A stretch of DNA of 12,005 nucleotides from CAYGBW01 sp964348185. Its GTDB lineage: Bacteria; Desulfobacterota; BSN033; WVXP01. Below the pieces are notes generated by a model. That model was not told the origin of the DNA. It saw only the letters and a list, made by a program, of their open reading frames with translations, and did no database searches. Positions 6,345 to 12,005 of the stretch are shown here, piece after piece; within the stretch, counting starts at the first letter, position 1, and each line of letters starts with the position of its first letter. The position numbers and the translations under genes were made by a program. The stretch lies in NCBI GenBank assembly GCA_964348185.1, contig CAYGBW010000124.1, positions 1 to 12,005 of the forward strand. Reading direction: 5' to 3'.

Positions 6345-7412
6345 TCAATGTCTCTTTGTGGTGATCTCTCCTCGCACCCGTCTCTGGGACGGGACCTCAA
6401 GGATCTTCACAAGCTCATCCCTGGAGAAATACGGACCAGGCTCTTGACCGCGGGAAGTAATCAGCTTCACCGACGGCACTCCCTGATTGACGTGTCCAAT
6501 TCGGGTCATGGTGACGCCTTCACGAGTTGCTCGCTCGAGAATATTTTCAGCCTCCAAGGGAGGTGCAGTAATGAGAAGCGCCCCCGAGGCAATCACACCC
6601 AAAGGATCAAGGCCAAAAGCATCACAGATGATCCGGGATTCCTCGAAGAGAGGGATCTGTGCCTTATCCACCACGATTTCAACTTTCGCCGCAATGGCTA
6701 TCTCATGGAGGCCATTGGCGAGTCCTCCCTCGGTGACATCGTGCATGGAATGAACACGGCGACCTTCGCAGGCCATTTTGGCTTCCCGGAGTACACTAAT
6801 TCCCGGATCGTGGAGAAAATTCTTCGCTCGCCTGATCAGTTGTCGAGGAATTCCCAGGGAAACCAGTTCCTCTTCCTTCTCTCGGGCAATGATCGATGTA
6901 CCCTCAATACAGATTCCCTTACTGAGGAGAACCTCATCCCCGGCCTTTGCGCCATCCGTCGTGACGAGCTCTTCTTTTCTTACCTCCCCCATCATTTGGC
7001 CAACGAGGATTGGACGGTCGAGCCCATGGGTGATTTCCGTGTGACCTCCAATGAGTGAGATTCCGAATTCCCTGCAGGCCTTATGGATCTGTCGGAAAAT
7101 ACGATCGACCAAAGCTCTGTCAGTCCCTTTTTCCGGCAGAAGAATACTTGCGGTGAACCATCTTGGCTGGGCTCCTGTGGTCGCGATATCGTTCGCATTT
7201 ACGACGACACTATAGTAGCCAATCTCATCCGTTGCAAAGGTTATGGGATCAGTCGTCACAACGAGGGCTTTGTCTCCCATGTCTATCGCCGCCGTATCCT
7301 CCCCGATTCGAGGACCCACAAGCACCCTATCCTCACTCTGAGCGTATCGCCGAAGGAGTCTGCCGAGAATCTGTATGTCGAGTTTTCCGGGTTGGAAAAG
7401 ACGGTATTCCAC
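6345..7412 (-). CDS. AIR synthase-related (PurM/HypE-like) protein
   Basis: The 355-residue protein has PurM/HypE architecture: an N-terminal AIRS domain (about 35-150) with GEDTAAID, the NANDIATTGAQPRW signature and an IGGHTEITHG loop, then an AIRS_C domain (about 165-330) with SMHDVTEGGLANGLHE and an ASGALLITAPP turn. The superfamily uses ATP to activate amides or acids (PurM, ThiL, SelD, HypE). True HypE ends in a cysteine tail (PRxC) that is thiocarboxamidated for hydrogenase cyanide ligands. This protein ends TTKRH with no such cysteine, so hydrogenase maturation is unlikely by that mechanism. The start is a GTG at 7412 with GGAG 6 bases upstream. That site lies at the HAD gene's stop, which fits translational coupling. 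No hydrogenase or other hyp gene is nearby. The substrate is unknown. Confidence 0.85.
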   Translation of the reverse strand: MEYRLFQPGKLDIQILGRLLRRYAQSEDRVLVGPRIGEDTAAIDMGDKALVVTTDPITFATDEIGYYSVVVNANDIATTGAQPRWFTASILLPEKGTDRALVDRIFRQIHKACREFGISLIGGHTEITHGLDRPILVGQMMGEVRKEELVTTDGAKAGDEVLLSKGICIEGTSIIAREKEEELVSLGIPRQLIRRAKNFLHDPGISVLREAKMACEGRRVHSMHDVTEGGLANGLHEIAIAAKVEIVVDKAQIPLFEESRIICDAFGLDPLGVIASGALLITAPPLEAENILERATREGVTMTRIGHVNQGVPSVKLITSRGQEPGPYFSRDELVKILEVPSQRRVRGEITTKRH

Positions 7413-7424
7413 AGGTGTCTCCTC

Positions 7425-8078
7425 TTAGAGAATGTAATCCAAGACCTCTGTCGCATCTTTCAGAACATAATCGGCTCCTGCTTCCCGGAACTGCCGGGGT
7501 GTCGTGCGTCCCGTCAGGACCCCAGCAGTCTTCATCCCCACCCGCCTCCCAGCCTCAATATCGAGGATGTGGTCTCCCACCATGAGGCAGCGTCTCGGCT
7601 CCTCTACCGCCATCCTTTTCAAAGCGAGCGTCAGATGGGCCGGGTGAGGTTTAACTTGGCCAACACAATCCCTGGGGATGAAAACATCACACATCTGCTC
7701 AATCTGAGGGAAGGAAATCCGGACGGCCTTATTGCAGTTCCGTGTGATGATTCCGACCTTGAGTCCACGGTCTTTCAAAGTACACAGAATTTCAACGACC
7801 CCCGTGAGGATCTTCCCTCTTCGGGCAGCCTCCACCTCTTGCTCGGTCACGACCTCAATCGCCTCCCGATAGAGAGATCGACTTGCTCTGGGATCCTTTA
7901 GCGATAGAACGCGGACCGCTTCATCGATTTTTTCCAGGATGTAAAGCCCCTTGAAATTGCTGCTGTCTAATCCGTAGGCGCCAACAAGCCTGTCCACACC
8001 TCTTCTGATGGCATCGAAATCGATGTTCAGATGGACCAGAGTCCCGTCGTAATCAAAAATCACTCCCTTGATTTCCAT
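7425..8078 (-). CDS. HAD-superfamily hydrolase (phosphoglycolate phosphatase-like)
   Basis: The 217-residue cytoplasmic phosphatase carries all four HAD motifs: DYDGT (nucleophile D9 and acid/base D11), Thr112 in IITRN, Lys143 in QVKPHP, and GDHILD (D169, D173). A helical cap lies between motifs I and II (about 20-90), as in the Gph/PhoE-like subgroup. Substrates in this group are small phosphorylated metabolites; the exact one is not deducible. I choose the ATG at 8078 because the HAD fold begins immediately after it (MEIKGVIFDYDGTLV) and a candidate promoter lies just upstream. The frame stays open to 8222, but those residues look non-protein-like. The Shine-Dalgarno sequence is weak (GGGCGAAG). 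It is the first gene of the probable operon with the HypE-like gene 12 bases downstream. Confidence 0.88.
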   Translation of the reverse strand: MEIKGVIFDYDGTLVHLNIDFDAIRRGVDRLVGAYGLDSSNFKGLYILEKIDEAVRVLSLKDPRASRSLYREAIEVVTEQEVEAARRGKILTGVVEILCTLKDRGLKVGIITRNCNKAVRISFPQIEQMCDVFIPRDCVGQVKPHPAHLTLALKRMAVEEPRRCLMVGDHILDIEAGRRVGMKTAGVLTGRTTPRQFREAGADYVLKDATEVLDYIL

Positions 8079-8106
8079 GGCTTCGCCCGTGCTCAATATT
8101 CCAGAA

Positions 8107-8135
8107 AGATTAGACCAAATCCGGTGTGACATCAA
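8107..8135 (-). promoter_or_regulatory. Candidate promoter for the HAD/HypE-like operon
   Basis: On the minus strand TTGATG (8130-8135) is followed after 17 bases by TAATCT (8107-8112). The predicted start is near 8100, about 22 bases before the ATG at 8078. The match is only moderate, but it agrees with the chosen start. Confidence 0.35.
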
Positions 8136-8262
8136 GTCGATTTTTGAGGGTTGAAACGCCCTGGCATTCTTGGACTCTGAAAGAGATGGAGATTTCCTGA
8201 CGGTTCTCGGGTGTAAAGGCAAATCTGAAAGAACCCCGAGCCGAGTTCCGTGGAGAAAAATG

Positions 8263-8290
8263 TTGCTTTTTCTCTGAGTCTTGCTAAGAT
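8263..8290 (+). promoter_or_regulatory. Candidate promoter for the histidine kinase gene
   Basis: TTGCTT (8263-8268) and TAAGAT (8285-8290) are 16 bases apart in the divergent intergenic region. Predicted transcription would give a leader of about 105 bases. Each hexamer matches consensus at about four positions. The rest of this gap of about 325 bp holds only a weak GGTTCT/AGAACC inverted pair (8202-8207 and 8230-8235). Confidence 0.3.
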
Positions 8291-8403
8291 GGAAGACGTC
8301 TCAAACGTGAATCGGGTCCTCTCATCATCGGAGTTCAGATATCCCTTCTCCCAAGGATCAGTTTTTTACCTAATTCTGAGAACTCACTTGAAGTGGGCCA
8401 GAG

Positions 8404-9882
8404 ATGCCAAGACCAAACCTTCCCGAGCTGAAACACATCTTTCGAAATGCTCCGATTCTCCTCTGTGGAATTGCCCGTGATGGAACCACCATCTTTGCCA
8501 ATCCCTATGTAGAACGGGTCACGGGATACTCTTCCAGAGATCTCCTGGGCAAAAACTGGTGGAAAACTCTCTATCCGGGGAAACCGTATTCCCAAGTTAT
8601 CCGCCTCATGAAGGAGGTTGAAAAGGGTGAGATCAGAGACTACGTCATGACCCTCACGACCAAAACCAGGCAGGAACGCCGCGTCTCCTGGAGTTCTGTA
8701 AATATGTATGACAGCAAAGGCCGGTTCGGCATGATCATTTATTTCGGCCTTGAAGTGGCTGACAGCATGGTGGCGGGGCAGAGTGTTGATCAGGAGAAGG
8801 CCAATCTATATAATATCTTGACCGCCCTTGGAGCGTGTCTTATTCTCCTCGACAAGGACATGAGAATCCTATGGGTGAACAAACGCTATGCCGAGTGGTT
8901 TGGCGATATCGAGAGTATAAGGGGCAAGTATTGTTCCTCTCTGTTCCATCGGAGAGATCAGTTATGCATGGATTGCCCTTCGGTGGAAACGAGTAGAACC
9001 GGATCTCCCTCTAGCTGTGAGCGGAGGGCTTTCACCCGGGAGGGGCAAGAGAAGTTCTTTCGCCTCTTCACCACACCCATCAGGGATGACCAGGGCGAGA
9101 TCATCAATAACCTGATGCTCGGCATCGATATCACTGAGCAGAAAGAATTGGAAAAAAGACTCTTACAGACCGAACGCCTGGCCACGATCGGTGAAATCGC
9201 CACGGTCATGGCCCATGAAATCCGCAACCCTCTGACACCGATCGGTGGATTCGCCAGGTATCTGAAAAAGAGGATTCCCCATGACCCTTTGCTCCAGAAA
9301 TCGGTGGATGCTATCATCAAGGAAGTTAGTCGGTTGGAGCGCATGGTCGATGGCATCGAAGATTTCGCTCGGACTTCGAATATCAAATATGAGAAAGGTG
9401 ACCTCAATAGACTCGTGGACAGAAGCCTCGCCTTTCTCTCTTCAGAAATCGAAGCTCATAAAACCATCACCAATGCAAATCTGGCAAATGACCTTCCTCT
9501 GGTTCCAATGGATTCTGATCTCATCGGCAGGGTATTGGTTCACCTTTTGCGGAACTCGATCCAGGCCATGCCTGAAGGGGGTCACCTGACCGTCTCAACG
9601 TCAAGAAAGGGACAGTTTGCGGAGGTCAGAGTTACAGACACGGGACCGGGAATCGAAAAGGATGATTTGGATGAGATCTTCCAGGCCTTTTTCAGCAAGA
9701 GCGGCGGCCTGGGACTCGGTCTAACCATCTCGTCCCGAATCGTTCGAGACCATGGTGGAAGAATCAGCGTGGAAGGATCTAGGGGCCAGGGGGCGGTTTT
9801 CATCGTTGAACTCCCTTTGGCAATGGTCGACTTCCCTCTCAACAAACCGGCTCCATACGGCCCTTCGATCCCAAAAAATTAG
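8404..9882 (+). CDS. Double-PAS sensor histidine kinase (NtrB/HPK4-like), orphan
   Basis: The 492-residue kinase has no membrane segment and is probably soluble. PAS 1 covers about residues 8-118 (FANPYVERVTGYSSRDLLG). PAS 2 covers about 133-248 and carries a cysteine group: C177, then C188 and C191 in LCMDCP, with C205 further on. Similar Cys-bearing PAS domains are common in anaerobes and may sense redox or bind metal; that is an inference here. The HisKA phospho-acceptor is H271 in MAHEIRNPLTP. The ATPase domain has an N box (HLLRNSIQAMP, 380-390), a G1 box (VTDTGPGIE, 410-418) and an F/G2 region (FFSKSGGLGLGL, 429-440). About 20 residues follow the domain. The ATG at 8404 lacks a strong Shine-Dalgarno sequence, but PAS 1 begins soon after it. 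No response regulator is adjacent, so its partner is elsewhere. Confidence 0.93.
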   Translation: MPRPNLPELKHIFRNAPILLCGIARDGTTIFANPYVERVTGYSSRDLLGKNWWKTLYPGKPYSQVIRLMKEVEKGEIRDYVMTLTTKTRQERRVSWSSVNMYDSKGRFGMIIYFGLEVADSMVAGQSVDQEKANLYNILTALGACLILLDKDMRILWVNKRYAEWFGDIESIRGKYCSSLFHRRDQLCMDCPSVETSRTGSPSSCERRAFTREGQEKFFRLFTTPIRDDQGEIINNLMLGIDITEQKELEKRLLQTERLATIGEIATVMAHEIRNPLTPIGGFARYLKKRIPHDPLLQKSVDAIIKEVSRLERMVDGIEDFARTSNIKYEKGDLNRLVDRSLAFLSSEIEAHKTITNANLANDLPLVPMDSDLIGRVLVHLLRNSIQAMPEGGHLTVSTSRKGQFAEVRVTDTGPGIEKDDLDEIFQAFFSKSGGLGLGLTISSRIVRDHGGRISVEGSRGQGAVFIVELPLAMVDFPLNKPAPYGPSIPKN

Positions 9883-10012
9883 AACACTCGGTCTGGGATC
9901 TCGTGACCGGGGGAATTCTTTTGCCCTTGTGCCCCATTTTCGGGGATGAACAACCCACGCCCAGAGGACGAGGTGTGACAGGTTACAATCAAAATGGGAG
10001 TGCGGTTCAACC

Positions 10013-10660
10013 ATGGGATCGGTCTTTGAAGTCATCAAGAAGCGTCGAAGTGTCCGAAGGTTTGGTCAACGAGAGGTCGAGAATGAAAAACTCAACGTGA
10101 TTCTGGAGGCGGCTCGATTGGCTCCCTCGTCCGAAAACTCCCAGACCTGGCATTTTATCGTGGTAAGACGGAGAGAGACCATCCAACGCTTGGCCGAGGC
10201 CGTACCCATCGGACCCAAGGCCATCAACAGATGGATCAAAACCGCTCCCCTCCTAATCGCTGCGTGTGCCAGGCCAGACCCCATTCTTCACCGGATGGGC
10301 CAGATTGTCGATAAGGACTACCATCGGGTCGACGTTGCTATCGCGGTGGAACACATGGTCCTCACGGCTACGGACTTAGGGATTGACAGCTGTATCGTCG
10401 GGTGGTTCAGCCGGAGAAAGGCCAGGAGAATCCTAGAGCTCCCTCTCTCCATGGAGGTGGTCCTCCTTCTGGCCCTTGGCTACGGCAGTGAGAAACAGAG
10501 AGGGTCTGAAAGGCCACGCAAGAGATTGGAGGATATTGTTTCCTTTGAAAGCTATCAGACAGCGGGCAGGGGTAAAGAGTCGAACTGTTTCTACCCTAAG
10601 CATTCAGGGGGAAATTCTGAGAATTCCTCCCAAAGTCCTGGATCCAAAAAAAGAACTTAG
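10013..10660 (+). CDS. Nitroreductase-family FMN oxidoreductase
   Basis: The 215-residue flavoenzyme belongs to the nitroreductase superfamily. The N-terminal FMN-binding signature is VIKKRRSVRRF (about 6-16), followed by LEAARLAPSSENSQTWHFIVV (about 31-51, written in the family as the PS..N.QPW region). A helix with DVAIAVEHMVLTATDLGIDS (about 106-125) forms the dimer and flavin pocket, and LLLALGYG (about 151-158) closes the fold. Members reduce nitro compounds, enones or flavins with NAD(P)H; the substrate is unknown. The family core ends near residue 180 (RKRLEDIVSFESY). The last 35 residues are Ser/Gly/Lys-rich, unlike the family, and their DNA contains a strong hairpin, so the natural stop may have been lost. 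The ATG at 10013 has GGGAG 12 bases upstream, longer than ideal. It lies 130 bases after the kinase gene. Confidence 0.9.
   Translation: MGSVFEVIKKRRSVRRFGQREVENEKLNVILEAARLAPSSENSQTWHFIVVRRRETIQRLAEAVPIGPKAINRWIKTAPLLIAACARPDPILHRMGQIVDKDYHRVDVAIAVEHMVLTATDLGIDSCIVGWFSRRKARRILELPLSMEVVLLLALGYGSEKQRGSERPRKRLEDIVSFESYQTAGRGKESNCFYPKHSGGNSENSSQSPGSKKRT
10607..10631. other. Hairpin inside the nitroreductase's atypical 3' end
   Basis: GGGGGAAATTC and GAATTCCTCCC form an 11-bp stem (one wobble, one mismatch) with a TGA loop. It falls in the codons of the non-conserved tail. No T-tract follows. It may be former intergenic sequence read into the frame. Confidence 0.35.
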
Positions 10661-10670
10661 GCGTTTTTGA

Positions 10671-10708
10671 CCATCATCCCATGATTCCAAAATTCCATCA
10701 TTCCATGG
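10671..10708. repeat. Degenerate octamer tandem repeat
   Basis: Four 8-base units occur in a row: CCATCATC, CCATGATT, CCAAAATT, CCATCATT, followed by a partial CCATGG. The array sits between the nitroreductase stop and the ribosome-binding region upstream of the tRNA-binding gene. It resembles the heptamer arrays elsewhere in the window in style but has a period of 8. Confidence 0.6.
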
Positions 10709-10718
10709 AGGTGGCAGA

Positions 10719-10760
10719 ATGAGTCGACATGAAAAGCTTCATGATTTCAATCGATTGTAG
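10719..10760 (+). CDS. Possible 13-residue leader ORF
   Basis: ATG at 10719 has a GGAGG sequence 7 bases upstream and opens 13 codons (MSRHEKLHDFNRL) before TAG at 10758-10760. The good ribosome site is otherwise unexplained, because the tRNA-binding domain begins about 100 bases further on. It could be a leader peptide or the decayed start of a lost gene. No attenuator-like codon run or hairpin pair was found to support regulation. Confidence 0.25.
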   Translation: MSRHEKLHDFNRL

Positions 10761-10824
10761 AACTTCCAAGACGTTGGCTGAGGCCGGAAGGGCAAACACC
10801 ATCGGAAAAAAGGAAGGAGTGGCT

Positions 10825-11157
10825 GTGACTGAGATGATCGACTTTTCGGAGTGGAAGAAACTGGACATTCGTGTGGGAGAAATCAAGGCTGCCGAGGACC
10901 ACCCCAATGCCGACAAGCTCATCATCCTGCGCGTTGATGTAGGGGAGGAGAGGCAACTGGTGGCTGGTTTGAAAGGCTATTATCACCGTGAAGAACTGGT
11001 GGGGAAGAAAGTCGTTGTTTTTGTCAACTTAAAGCCGGTCAACCTCCGCGGCGTGCAAAGCCAAGGAATGGTCCTGGCCGCGGTTGATACGACAGAGGAT
11101 ACGGTCTCTCTTCTCACCGTTGATCGCGATGCACGAAACGGGGCCAAGATCGAATGA
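10825..11157 (+). CDS. Stand-alone tRNA-binding domain protein (CsaA / MetG C-terminal type)
   Basis: The 110-residue OB-fold protein corresponds to the C-terminal dimerisation/tRNA-binding domain of bacterial methionyl-tRNA synthetase and to CsaA. Family features are DFSEWKKLDIRVGEIKAAE (near the start), HPNADKL (about 27-33), LVAGLKGYY (about 46-54), GKKVVVFVNLKP (about 61-72) and the highly conserved GVQSQGMVLAA (about 77-87). The domain binds tRNA non-specifically or has been described as a chaperone in CsaA. I choose the GTG at 10825 because AAGGAG lies 5 bases before it. The ATG at 10834 would give a product three residues shorter. An in-frame ATG at 10729 would add 32 residues that do not match the family and has no ribosome site. 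The neighbouring genes give no further clue to its role. Confidence 0.9.
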   Translation: MTEMIDFSEWKKLDIRVGEIKAAEDHPNADKLIILRVDVGEERQLVAGLKGYYHREELVGKKVVVFVNLKPVNLRGVQSQGMVLAAVDTTEDTVSLLTVDRDARNGAKIE

Positions 11158-11183
11158 CCCGACTTCCGCCCCGTCGCGCGTGA

Positions 11184-11399
11184 TCACCCCTTGTCTTGAT
11201 GGGGGGGAGTACCTGGCTGAGGACCGGGTCTTTTGGTCTTCCCATACCGAATTCTTCCGACCACATAGACAACAAACCCGAGGAGGGCCAGGATCTTGCC
11301 CATATCCGTCACAGTCGCCGGTCCCCTTCCGTGATAAGACACGAGCATCACTGAAGCCCCCCCGATCACGAGGGCCGCTCCCACGTAAATCAGATTCAC
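11184..11399 (-). CDS. Small two-helix membrane protein, hypothetical
   Basis: The 71-residue product has two hydrophobic helices, at about residues 2-20 (LIYVGAALVIGGASVMLV) and 33-48 (MGKILALLGFVVYVVG), then a Lys/Arg/Pro-rich tail (RIRYGKTKRPGPQPG). The positive tail and short loop suggest a hairpin in the inner membrane with the tail in the cytoplasm. The start is a GTG at 11399 with GGGGAG 8 bases upstream. It converges with the tRNA-binding gene, with 26 bases between the stops and no terminator visible there. The family is not recognised. Confidence that it is a real gene rests on the ribosome site and clean helix pattern. Confidence 0.6.
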   Translation of the reverse strand: MNLIYVGAALVIGGASVMLVSYHGRGPATVTDMGKILALLGFVVYVVGRIRYGKTKRPGPQPGTPPHQDKG

Positions 11400-11628
11400 G
11401 CTATCATCTCCCCTTTGAGGTTATTCAAGTGACGACCCTTTTGTTGAAGGCTTAGACCCATTTTACCTCAAACGAACTCGCCTTGCTACCTTCCGTTCAA
11501 CCCCGCTGCAGAGAATTCTTGGCCTCCTGCCTCAAGCCCGCCGCAGGCAGACACTCCTCTAACCTCCGTTTGCGCCGGGAACGATCACAATCGGTCCGGA
11601 GGGGAAAATCCGCTCCTTGGACTTCGGG
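11400..11628. other. Gene-free stretch with repeat fragments
   Basis: No gene is seen. Short strings shared with repeat copy A occur out of order. GACACTCCT at 11550 matches the part after A's conserved block. CCTCTAACCTC near 11556 matches A near 5014. CTCCGTTTGCG at 11564-11574 is the exact inverse complement of 5064-5074. A TGCCT/AGGCA hairpin lies near 11528-11549. The stretch looks like rearranged repeat material. Confidence 0.45.
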
Positions 11629-11820
11629 GATTTGGGATTGGGGATTTTAGATTTTGGCGTGTGGATTCTGGATTGAAAGAACGTCCTAACATCCGGTCCC
11701 AATGTCCACTACCCTGCACCCAATATTGAGCCTCCATCCTTAAGGGGAGCGCCCCTCAGGTCCCGCTGGAACGGGACGATCCCCAACCGGAGGGAAGCTC
11801 CTATACTCCAAGGATAGCTA
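11629..11820. repeat. Heptamer-headed repeat family, copy B
   Basis: Seven 7-base units run from 11629 to 11677 (GATTTGG, GATTGGG, GATTTTA, GATTTTG, GCGTGTG, GATTCTG, GATTGAA). A spacer follows that is about 25 bases longer than in copy A, and then the conserved block 11718-11792. Loose similarity continues through CCAAGGATAGCTA, matching copy A's CCAAGGGCAGTTAG. The repeat ends exactly where the MITE-like copy 2 begins. Confidence 0.7.
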
Positions 11821-12005
11821 GTCGTCACTGAAAAATGTCCCTGGAGCGAACATTACGGAGTTTTTGGGGCTACCCGTCTTGGCGAGGGGAGTGTCCCCGA
11901 AGGGGCGAGATTCCGCTGTCTGAGGCCGCTAGGCCGAGTTCGGAAGATCGAACGACCGAGCCTTAGAACGGGTCAAAAACTCTGTACAGAGAGGGTCGGG
12001 GGCGT
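11821..12005. mobile_element. MITE-like element, copy 2, cut by the window edge
   Basis: It begins with the same 15-base terminal repeat as copy 1 (GTCGTCACTGAAAAA) and stays nearly identical through GGGTCGGGGGCGT at the window end. About 16 bases, the right inverted repeat, are expected beyond the edge. It lacks the 23-base segment present in copy 1 at 3789-3811 and differs at scattered single bases. The CCCCGAAGGGG hairpin is retained. Confidence 0.78.

Noticed and set aside
6348..7058. Long plus-strand open frame (236 codons) opposite the HypE-like gene
   Set aside because: It is fully antisense to a gene with clear family motifs, and its translation shows no domain or consistent protein character.
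6345..7412. Assignment as hypE and inference of a hydrogenase locus
   Set aside because: The C-terminal cysteine tail that defines HypE is absent and no hydrogenase or other hyp genes are in the window.
7083..7901. Plus-strand open frame (272 codons) opposite the HypE-like and HAD genes
   Set aside because: It spans two motif-rich genes on the other strand and has no recognisable features. It reflects codon composition of the true strand.
9866..9901. GATCCCA/TGGGATC inverted repeat over the kinase stop as a terminator
   Set aside because: The stem is only 7 bp with a 20-base loop and no T-tract.
10476..10670. 64-codon overlapping frame ending QGEILRIPPKVLDPKKELRRF-like, considered as a small AbrB-type protein or a frameshifted nitroreductase end
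   Set aside because: The resemblance to AbrB phrases is superficial, most of the frame lies inside the conserved nitroreductase, and there is no separate ribosome site.
10671..10708. CRISPR-like array
   Set aside because: Units are 8 bases without spacers, so it is a simple tandem repeat. No cas gene is present.

Overview
This window looks like chromosomal DNA from a Gram-negative bacterium of the Desulfobacterota/Deltaproteobacteria type. That placement is an inference from the mix of families: a periplasmic M48 protease with TPRs, an AI-2E-type permease, an orphan double-PAS histidine kinase, a stand-alone tRNA-binding domain, and heptamer-rich intergenic repeats. No marker gene fixes the taxon. 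No phage, CRISPR, toxin-antitoxin or secretion locus is visible.

Layout. 1-177: 5' end of an unrecognised minus-strand gene with a near-consensus promoter. 178-850: a long gap without genes that carries two copies of a small hairpin motif. 851-3551: two minus-strand envelope genes (AI-2E family permease; M48 metalloprotease with TPRs) separated by an inverted pair of heptamer arrays. 3552-5195: repeat-rich accessory stretch with a 223-bp MITE-like element, a Cys-rich small protein (+), a small barrel-like protein (-) and a heptamer-headed repeat. 5196-8078: minus-strand genes, namely a triple zinc-ribbon protein and then a probable operon transcribed as HAD phosphatase, HypE/PurM-like protein and membrane coiled-coil protein. 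The last gene is split by an in-frame amber codon. 8404-11157: plus-strand genes for a PAS-PAS histidine kinase, a nitroreductase and a CsaA/MetG-type tRNA-binding protein. 11184-11399: a small two-helix membrane protein (-). 11400-12005: repeats only, including second copies of both repeat families from the 3.7-5.1 kb region.

How the parts relate. The HAD and HypE-like genes are 12 bp apart, and the second gene's Shine-Dalgarno sequence lies at the first gene's stop codon, so they are probably translationally coupled. The HypE-like protein lacks the C-terminal cysteine tail of true HypE, so a hydrogenase role should not be assumed. The histidine kinase has no response regulator beside it.

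The most noteworthy content is outside the genes. It includes a MITE-like family with perfect 15-bp terminal inverted repeats (two copies, one carrying an extra 23-bp segment); a second family of about 180-190 bp that starts with degenerate GATTTTN heptamers (two copies, one ending exactly where a MITE copy begins); further heptamer and octamer arrays; and the amber-interrupted coiled-coil gene, which looks like a recent single-base nonsense mutation.
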